Shown: one piece after another, positions 22,701 through 33,800 of the stretch
Layout: each line of letters opens with the position of its first letter
How positions within the stretch are numbered: position 1 is the first letter of the stretch
Assembly: GCF_964355755.1 (NCBI RefSeq)
Contig: NC_092674.1
Span: 23,710,001-23,774,000, forward strand
Direction: 5' to 3'
Source of the DNA: Antedon mediterranea
Taxonomy: Eukaryota > Echinodermata > Crinoidea > Comatulida > Antedonidae
DNA: 64,000 nt
Program-made: the position numbers and the translations under genes
Notes under the pieces: generated by a model
What the model saw: only the letters and a program-made list of their open reading frames with translations
Told to the model about the DNA's origin: nothing
The model's database searches: none

Positions 22701-25700
22701 TGAGCATTAAAGCACTAGATTGACATAATTACCTCTGTTGTTGGTTTAAATATGCTCTTGGGTGGTGGGTAAAACCTTGGCGTTCCATCCACCTCTTTCT
22801 TCTTTTTGTTGTTCTGTTTCTGAAACTTATGCTTAGGTTTTGGAGGCTTTCGTTTAATAAGTGGACAGCTGGTTACTGATGTATCTTTAATATCCTTAGT
22901 ACAAGTTGTTTCTTTTGCTGATTCCGATTGCTTATTCTTTCGTGAAGATTCAAATTTATCACAGGAGCAATTATAAACTTCTGTGTTTCCTCCAGTTGGT
23001 AAATCACAGTGACCATTTTCTGGATGTCTAAAATGACTATTTTCTATATCTAGGTTACTATGTGGCTGATATGATAAACATTTTCCAACTGTGAGAGGTA
23101 AATGATCTGATGATGTGCACTTCTGTGATATCTTTTCTTTTTCCAGCTCACCATTTATAGCAGAATGAGTATCATCACTCTTTAATGTCTCGTCAGCTGA
23201 ATGTGATGTCCTCATCTGCACATCATTGTCTTGAACCAAACCATAAATATGTTGCACAGAAGTAATATCTTCTTTTGTTTCTAATGACATTTTGCTAATT
23301 TTTTCTTTACAGTCAGATACTCCTGCAGCTAAGACAAAGTCTTTTGTTGATGAACTAATATGGTGATCAGACAAATACTCTGATTTTTCTTCTAAAGAAG
23401 GAGTTTTTTGGTCAACCTCTAGTGGTGTCTTCTGGACATCTTCCTTAGAATCATCAGGTCCTAAATGGCATAATTCTACTACTGATTCTCTTTCCACCTT
23501 TGCAATTCCTTCCTTTTGTTGATGTAATGTTGTATCATCTGGATGATGTGGTGGATTGAATGGCATTGTATTTGTGATGGAATGACTTGGGTCATTCTGA
23601 ATCTGAACAGCTTCACTCGGCAGTATAAACCATCGTAAAGATTCTGCCTTTTTGTCAAAAAGCAGAGACTGATCTGGTAGGTCAACCTTTAAAAAGGTAA
23701 AAAAAACAAGGAAAAATCAGGACTAGGCACATACATGAAATATAGCAACAGTATATTCTAAATGTGGTTGAATTAAGATGACACACATATGGCATTCATT
23801 AGTCTGTTCACAACGGCATCGACTGCAATGCAATAGCACCGGAGTTAGACCCAATCTCTTAGAAGAAGCACTTGGTTCTTCCAAGTCCACATAAGCCAGA
23901 TGTTTATCCAGTCATTTTAGGAAGATTTTTCTATCAGAACTAAAGATAGCTGATTTTATGGCTATGATTTGCAGCGCCCTTGCCGTTTGCAGCGCCTTAA
24001 CCTTTCTCCCACTCGACTAAAACATATTCTACTGTAGTTATAACTTACATTCATTTTAGAATTGAATATCTCTGTGGCTAAATTCGAACAGTCCTAGAGA
24101 AACAAAAACCAAAACAATTATAACTATAAATAACAGGATTTACAACGGACTAACAATCCTTAAAAGGTTTTTCTTCTAAAAGTAATCAAAATATTTGTTG
24201 GTACCTGATAGTTTTCTGGGGACCTTCCTTTGTTTTTTGGGACTGGAGGTTTAGGGTAAGCTAATTTTCCAGTTGCGTAAGAAATAGAACCAAGCCAGCG
24301 CCGATCTCTGAATACTTGATGATAACGCTGCTTCCATTCTCCAGTTTCTGGGTTAAACATGTACTGAAATGAAAAATGTTTATGTACAGTAGCAACAGAA
24401 TTTTTGGAAATTTAATTCCTCGGCCTGATGAATAGTTACGACAGTGAACACATTATTCAATCAAAACTTTTAAATTAATATCTTCTATTTACCTGTGGCA
24501 ACAATTTCCATCCCTCATTTGCTACCATAGCAACGGAAGAAATAACAAACTCTACCGCCTCATCACTCATAAAATAAGGTAGATTAATACGTGCAAAACC
24601 TGGCCTAGATGTAGATAATGAAAACAGTATATTTACAGAATGCAATCTTCTTAATTCTCTTTTTAAACATTATATTTACAAATTGTATTTCTCCATATAT
24701 TTTAACCTAATTAAATATAATAGTATATATAGAAATGCAACCATATTATTTATTTTAGCAGACTTGCCCCAAGTCTCTAGTTATTGTCTTTTTTAATTTA
24801 TGTATAGTCAGCTTTTTCATTTGTCTGAAAAAGTATTATACATATTAAACGCCAACTAAGACAACATTTTCTTTTCACCAATATTAGGTCGAAATGCTGT
24901 CTAGAGCCTAGACTAAAATTGTAGGTAAATTTTCTGTGGTTTTAATTTTAACCTACAGTATAACAGTTTTTGTCTACTTAACTTTGCAGTATTTAAAATA
25001 AAAAATGAAACATGAATGAAAACAATGTTTTTTATGTTAAATGATACATTTACTATAATAAAAATGTTAAATTACCTTAATATTTCTTTTTCAGAATATT
25101 CTTGGTACCTTCTCAGATGTGTTCTGTCCAGTCGACTGCAAAACAATAATAAAAAAGTAAATTAAAGTCCATTATAATATCTAATTTACATGGTTAGCCT
25201 TCTACATTGTTTGAAAGACATGTGGGTCTCTCTTCCATAAGATGCACACCATTAGTAGCTTTTAGCATACACAATATAAAATAGTTTTAGTAAAATGGAA
25301 ACATGCAATTTATACCTGTCTTCTAAAAGGAGGGATTCAATCTCTTTTGCTAAATTTTCATCAATGCCAAGCAAGTCCTAAAAATCAAAATAATTAAATC
25401 ACAGTAGTTATATATTTGGATTGAATTTCAAACTACAAAATTAGGCATGTACGTTATCAGGGTATGCAATATCATAAATGGGGTAGTCTCACCCATCGAC
25501 CCCACCTTTCCATGGTACACCACTGGGTATATAGGATGCTTATTCAAGCATGTGGTGCTGTACTTACCTGAGCATATGGTACATACCTGAGTGTATGGTA
25601 CATACCTGAGTGTATGGTACATACCTGAGCATATGGTACATACCTGAGCATATGGTACATACCTGAGCGTATGGTACTTACATGAGCATATGGTACATAC

Positions 25701-27773
25701 CTGAGCATATGGTACATACCTGAGCATATGGTACTTACATGAGCATATGGTACATACCTGAGCATATGGTACTTACATGAGCATATGGTACATACCTGAG
25801 CATATGGTACTTACATGAGCATATGGTACATACCTGAGCGTATGGTACTTACATGAGCATATGGTACTTACATGAGCATATGGTACATACCTGAGCATAT
25901 GGTACATACCTGAGCATATGGTACATACCTGAGCATACGGTCCAGCACAAGCGCAACCTCCTCTAGCTTGAATACCAAACACGTCATTCAAAACTGCACA
26001 AATGAAATTATGATGCAAGAACTGTTTGGTGACTGGATGCCTTATAAGGAAGCTGAAAATGGGAAGTCTCTTTAGTGACGTGTTGCCAAGCAGAACTAGG
26101 TTTTTACACGTCTTCCAGGCATCTAATGCTTTCCTTTAATATAAAACAAAACTTGAAATAATCAACTTTTAAAATATGATTACTCTATGCAGTATATTCA
26201 TCATTGGCAGACATGGGGAAATCTTTCAATTAAAGGGTTTTTCACACTTATTCTGGCAATGTTCTGGTCCGCTGTCGACAAATCAAATAAAACGTCAATG
26301 TTTTGTTTTCATGCTGCATATTGCTTGGTGCATAGTCGCATGGAGCGTTGTGAAAACGAAACATTGACGTTCAATTTGATTTGTCGGCGTCGAACCAGAA
26401 CCGTACCGGAAGATGTGTGATTGATGACTATGACCATGTCTTTTTAGGACTTTTTAGTCTTTTGTGTTAAGTTGCTTGTTAATGCTTGATAACTATTTTA
26501 ATTAACTAGGTAAATATATACAAGAACAACATTATATTCTTATGTAAATTTGATAGGTCTCTCGATTAATATATTATAGTGTTTCTCTGCATGACATTTC
26601 TGGGAGTAAATAATAATGAATTTCTGATCTTTTACCTTTATTAAACTTAACTTTTTAACATTTTTGTTATTAGCTAACAGATTTTAAAACCTAGAGATAC
26701 TCTTTTAACTAATAATTGTATTAACTAATGAGATAAAGTAGCTATATTGTGTTTTTCTCTTTATGCAGAAAGTATTTGAATGGAATCCAAAACAGTAGTT
26801 TAATGAATTCCTTACTTGCACAATTCATGCTCCATTTGCATTATCAAATCAGCTCCCACAGCCTGTATATGTAAACAATATTAAAACATATTAAAATGGA
26901 AAAGACTTATTAAAACAATAGAACATACTGTATGTCATTACATCATACGTTCACTGACATGTCAACATGAATGTCCACTATCGAAAAATACATATATATC
27001 TGTGGACTAGTACCAGTTGACTACAATCCATGTGGACGTGAACTTTGTGCCCGGTCACTCAAACCAAAAAGAAACATTTCTCACCTCCTTCAGCTGAAAA
27101 ACCATACCAGCTCGGATAGCTCCTACTATAGAGGGCGTACCACCTTCCTCTCGCATTTCAATTTGTTGCAGGTACCGATGACTTTCTCTTGTAACCTTAA
27201 AAGGATCGTTAAAATGTTATTTTGAAAGATTGATAAATGAAAGATAGTTACAGTAGAACTCTTTTAAAGGGACACCTTCGAGACCTAACAAAATATCCCA
27301 TTAATAGGGGTGTGAATTGAGTAGGTGTTGGTCATATAGTGTTAAGATATATTTCATTTTGTTCATTTCAAAGTGTTCTTAAATATTGGTGACTCCTGAA
27401 TAAGAGAGTCTCAAATGAAGGGTTGTATCTACAACATTGCATAGCGACTGATGTAGTTGAGCAGCTCGGAAAAACTCTCATGAGACGTCAGTTCACATTG
27501 GTTTATTCTTTTATGAATCTGTCTTACTAAAGCTCTGCCTACACTATTTTATTTATTTTTTTATTTTATTCATTTCGGCAATAAACTATCAAACTTAGTC
27601 TAGGTTCAAGACAAAAATTGGTATACAAGATAAATATTTTGGCACATTATGGCATTTCATACGTATAATACACAAATCGAAATGCCCCCTGGTGGACTAA
27701 CAATAAAAAATGACAATAAATACAGACTTGGGGCAATTCTATCAAACATTATGTGACAACAAAATATGATATA

Positions 27774-27819
<46 letters not shown>

Positions 27820-30800
27820 CATATATCACTACAATATTTGGGCATCACTACCATATTTGGGTACACCACACTTTTTTGTCAAACTACAAGATAGTGTAGA
27901 CAGAGCTTTACATTGTATTTTAATTAAAATCTTACAAAGAACACAGAACCGCCACCCCCTCCGTCAGTAGGTACAGGATTCCTGAAGAGTTTCTTCTTTG
28001 CAATTAACACACCTGGGGTTTCCACTCCACCAACAAACTTATGGGGTGAAAGGAATATTGCATCTTTATGAGCCAGACCACTGGTACTGAAAGGGTACAA
28101 ATGAATTATAATTAAAAATATTAACAATCAGGTTTGATTAGGCTGAATGTAGCTGAACCCTCTTAAGCTCTGTCTACACTATCAAATTTTATGTGACAAA
28201 AAATGTGATGTGGCCATAATATGGACATAATGATGTTATATCACTACCCTATTTTGGCATACCACTACCATATTTGGGCACAACTAGTTTGATAGTGTAG
28301 ACAGAGCTTAACACATTATTTCCAAGAATATATCTGACATGAAAAACTTCTCACCTGGTAACTGGATTCATATCAATTTTAACATATGGACCTAAACAAG
28401 AAAAAGAGAGAGAGAGAGATCATTTTTAAGCTCTGTCTACACTATTAAACTAGTTTGTGTGCCTAAATATGGTAGTGATAATGCTCAAGTATGGAAGTGA
28501 TATGACATCACCATGTCCATATATGGGCAAATCACATTTTTTCTCACATAAAATTTGATAGTGTAGACAGAGCTTTAGGAACAAATGCTTTGAAATTCTT
28601 TTTTTTTTTGCAAAACAAACAAATATTCAAATTTATATGTAGACCTGTGGTGCCATATTCAGCAATCACACTAATTCAAGTGAGATATTTCTCTTAAATA
28701 TTAAGTATTTCACTTAAATTTAAAAGAGTGTTTCCCTTAGCCTAGGTGTGAATGGTAAATACAGATCACTTTGACAAATTGTTGACAGTTGACTATTGCA
28801 TTGTGGGAACAAGTATACATTTTGAAATGCCTTAAATTTCACATAAAATTAATTATAAAGCAAATTATACAGTGATGTAAAAGGGAAAAATTAGTTTTTA
28901 GACTTTTTAGTCTTGTGTTCCAAAATCCTGGATCCACCACTATATCTATACATGAAACTAAAGTGTACTATATACCAGCAGTAGCATAGTCCCAGAAAGC
29001 CAGAGCATCATAGCGGTGAAGACATGTGGTGATTGAATCTGTATCCAATAGAATTCCAGTAATGTTAGAAGCAGCTGAAAAACAGCCAATCAGTTGCTTC
29101 CCAGACTCCTTCCATTTCTAAAAAAAAAAAACAATTTTAAAAGTTTAAATATAAATTGAAGGCAATTACTGCTAAAACTGGATTTTAATTTTTTTAAATC
29201 AAGAAAACAGATCCAAACTTGGAAAAATAAAATACTAATAATAAGAGATTTTATAAAAGCAAGGCCAAACCATAGAGGCCACACTATTTTTTTAAATTAC
29301 CTCCGAACATAGATGGGCTATGAGAATATTTTTTACAAAATCAATAAGTTTTATCACAAAAAACGTGAGCGATGCATGATGGGAAGGAATTGGGAGCAAT
29401 AGCGCCACCAACAGTATATAAAGTTTTTATTATACCGTGGCGCTATTGCTTCCAAACCCTTCCATCACTTGCGAAATCAAATCCCAATCGACTTGGGAGG
29501 TCTGGTAAAACGTTAAAAGTAAACATTCAGAATTAAGGCCACATATTACTTTGTTAGGGCTACATTAGATATTCTTATCATTCTAAATTGATTTCTTTAA
29601 CTTACCTTCAGTTCCTCTTCCAAGTGAGTCATATTAACCCCTGCTTGTGAATCTTGTGATATACGAACAACCTGACAAAGAGAGAAATAAAAGAATAAGG
29701 GCAGGTATGTAACCAGCTTTTTGGAGAGCCAGTCGGCAACAAATTATCCCCACACCCACCCCCGGGTTCGGTGGGATACCCGGGGATTACCGTTATTAGG
29801 CCTATATAAATATTGTAATAATTAGTAGTGATGTTTGGCAGCCTGTAAATTCTGGTCGAAAATTTTGAGTGCTGGATGGGTCCGTCCGACACTTACCAGC
29901 GTGGTGACATCCCTGTAGAGGGCACTTTGTGACAAAAGCTGTATATTATAGCATTTTTGTCATTTTAATGTATTGTACAGCTTCACAGTCTTGCTAAATT
30001 TTTAATAAACAAGTAGATTATATTTTTTTTGAGTGAATAATAAATTCAATAACAAATAATAAATGACCTGACTGACTAATAAATATTTTCAATTTTTAGT
30101 ATATTTTTTTGTTAAAAATGTATTTGGATAAATTCCATATTTGTTTATTTTTCATTTTGTATGAATATTTGTATTAAAAGAAATGACAAGTACCTTGGCT
30201 CCAATTTCTCGCCATGGCAAAAAAGTTGAATGATGCTCAAATGGTCCAACAAATACAACCTGTAGAAATTTTTATTTTTTTTTATTAAGTGTTACAAAAT
30301 AAGTAAGTAAAAATATAATGAATTAAGAACTTAGAGACTGAGCGAAAACACTTGGCAGAATACTGATACCGACAGAGGGTATGTTATTTCGGCCAATGTT
30401 AAAAGAATACAGATTTTTTATTTTAAAACGATTTTCTTGTTCTGCAAGTATATACCCATTTACACCGAAATAATAGTATTAATAATAATGCTCAAGGCCC
30501 AAATGGGAAATTAGATAAAAAAAGACAAAAACTGTGGACACTATTGTGCAAACAAACAAACAAACAAAGCAAGTATTATTCTTAGTAAAATTCTATTTTG
30601 CCAAGTAATCATGGTCTACTGAACTAATAATATTATACTAGCTAGCAAACAGTCAATCAGCTGGACAGAAAGAAGCTATAATTAATTGAAAAATGCGAAT
30701 TTAAAAATAATACATAAAATAAAAAAATGAGAAAATTACTGGAGGTGTAGTGAGGTTGAGGGCATTGATTAATTTATGAACTGCTCCTGTGCAACCGGTG

Positions 30801-33800
30801 CCAACAAATATAACAGCATCATGTTCACTAGCTTTCACAGCATTACGAACAATATCCCTGCAAAAAAAGCATATTTAGTAAATTTTCTTTTAAAAAGTGA
30901 AATTAGCATAACAAAACAAACTAGAAAGCCACTCCGAGAGTGCATACCTCCGCCTACTGTAAAATTCTCCTACATAAGAATTCTCCGGTAAAAAAATATA
31001 TATATATATTTGTGTGTGTCTTAATGCTGTTTGTGATTTACGCTAATTTCACTACAAGCATGTGTATGCGAGTTTGGTGTACACGTTATGTAACCAGCCT
31101 TTCAACTAACAATAGATTCAGTTGACTAACAATACAACAGCAACGCGAAAAAACACACGAGTGAATTTGAAAAGAAATAGGTTTTTTAACTTGACTCGCA
31201 TTAAAAAACCTGTTTATTAAATCTAATTAAGTTTTAAAATTACAAATCACAAATTATAACTCTTGCCTCTTGTACAAAAATGAAGTTTTTTGGACAAGTA
31301 CTTCCCGAGAAAATGCAATTTTAGTTTACTTGTTAATTTAAGACTGCTCACCGGCTTTTGATAATTCTGTCCTATCTTTTAACACTAGCAGGTCTGAAAA
31401 TAATTTTTAAAAGTGGTCCAGAATTGGGACCATGGTCCAGATTTTAACCAAAATTGGGCAGTGTTGTCCTTGCACCAGGTGACATGTATGGTAGTAATTT
31501 GGAGTCATTCGAATCAAAACTCTGTGAGCGCTAGAGTGATGACAAACAAACAAACAAACACACACACAAACCAAACAGATCAACATACTTGGCCAATTTT
31601 CAATTTGGCCAAATAACAAAACACACACAAACCAAACAGATCAACATACTTGGGCAATTTTCAATTTGGCCAAGTAACAAACACACGCGATCGATTACAT
31701 ATACCTCCTTGGCAGAGGTAAATAACATAGTTTTGCATTTTTGTTGGAATATGCACTATACGACCCCCGCGAGAGGTGCATCATACTTTATGATTACCAT
31801 AGCATTCCTGCGTCAAAAAAAGTGACTAAGCTTTAAGTTACCATGATATGGTGGGTGGTAAAGTAACAGACATTGACACACCATTGTTCATTGATGTGAT
31901 GTACCAATCTAGGTGTTTTGACTCACCCCTGTTCAATTATCATTTGTAAATGACGCATCCATGACTCGCCTCTCCCAGGGGTCGTATGTGAGTAATTCAA
32001 TTGAGTGAATTACAGTTAGATACTGATGTTTTAATCTTTTTATTAATTAAATTCAGCAACAATAGTTACCTTGCCTCATGACGAAACAGAGTTGTCTGTA
32101 AGGATGTTACTGATGTTGTTGTGTGAGTGTTTCCATACACTGGCAATACCTGTTCACTTATGTAATCTTCAATGAATTTCAAAGAACTATAGAAGAAAAA
32201 AAGTAAGCTTTTAGCAGTGCAAAAATGCTTCAGTTGTGTGAGCTGATTTTTATTAAAGTTGTGTGAGCTGATTTTTAATAAGTTGTGTGAGTTGATTTTT
32301 AATAAAGTTGTGTGAGCTGATTTTTAATAAGTTGTGTGTGCTGATTTTTAATACGTTGTGTGAGCTGATTTTTAATAAAGTTGTGTGAGCTCATTTTTTA
32401 AGTTGTGTGAACTGATTTTTAATAAAGTTGTGTGAGCTGATTTTTATTAAAGTTGTGTGAGCTGATTTTTAATAAGTTGTGTGAGCTGATTTTTAATAAA
32501 GTTGTGTGAGCTGATTTTTAATCAGTTGTGTGAGCTGATTTTTAATAAAGTTGTGTGAGCTCATTTTTTAAGTTGTCTGAGCTGATTTTTAATAAAGTTG
32601 TGTGAGTTGATTTTTTTTAGTCGCGTGATGAGCTGATTTTTAATAAAGTTGTGTGAGCTGATTTTTAATCAGTTGTGTGAGCTGATTTTTAATAAAGTTG
32701 TGTGAGCTCATTTTTTAAGTTGTCTGAGCTGATTTTTAATCAAGTTGTGTGAGCTGATTTTTTTTAATCGCGTGATGAGCTGATTTTTAATAAAGTTGTG
32801 TGAGCTGATTTTTAATAAGTTGTGTGAGCTGATTTTTAATAAAGTTGTGTGAGCTGATTTTTAATCAGTTGTGTGAGCTGATTTTTAATAAAGTTGTGTG
32901 AGCTCATTTTTTAAGTTGTCTGAGCTGATTTTTAATAAAGTTGTGTGAGCTGATCTTTTTTAGTCACGTGATGAGCTGATTTTTAATAAAGTTGTGTGAG
33001 CTGATTTTTAATAAGTTGTGTGAGAGCTGATTTTTAATAAAGTTGTGTGAGCTGATTTTTAATAAGTTGTGTGAGCTGATTTTTAATAAGTTGTGTGAGC
33101 GGATTTTTAATAAAGTTGTGTGAGCTGATTTTTTAATTTGTGTGATGGATCAGGGAGTAAAGAATGTATGGATGAGCTGGTTTTTTAAGTAGTGTGAGAT
33201 GATTTTTACTCGGGGTACCCGAGTCTAGGACTTACTCATCTTCTCTTCGTCCATCTGGACACTATTGAGTAAAAAGTGCAAGTTTATTTTGCTTTGTGCT
33301 TATTACCATATTTATTTGTAATTTAAATGGATTAAAAAACTTTGTGTAACCCACATTTTTAGTGTAAGAGGTTTCATAGTGTAGTGGTTGTCAAGTCTGC
33401 TTAACACGCAGAAGGTCCCGGTTCGAGCCCTGACGAAACCTATTTTTCTTTAACTTTATGGTGAAATAAACTGTATACGTAATATGATATACAGAGTATA
33501 TCTCGTTTTATTACTCGGGGTACCGGAGTCTAGGACTCTCTCATCTTTTCCTCTTCTTCTTCCATCCGGACACTATTGAGCAAAAAGTGCGATTTATAAA
33601 GTACTACTCCTCCCTTATTCGTTGTAGTATTGAGCTCGGATTTAGCATGAATATACTACAGGGACATGTCCTCTAAGCTATAGAGCCGGATTTTTTAATT
33701 TCAAACCGGATGCAGCCATATCACGTCTCGAAGATGGTACCGTATAGCCATATTTGGTAGCGCGGTTATTGATGTGTATGTGACGTTGCATCCGGTCTTA

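Noticed and set aside
25560-25939. CRISPR-like regular repeat
   Set aside because: Head-to-tail copies without spacers, in a eukaryotic intron.
25428-26018. Minus-strand open frames rich in RYVPYAQV and CTICSGMYH
   Set aside because: Products of the 19-bp minisatellite at the exon 12 donor. Only the part up to the donor is coding.
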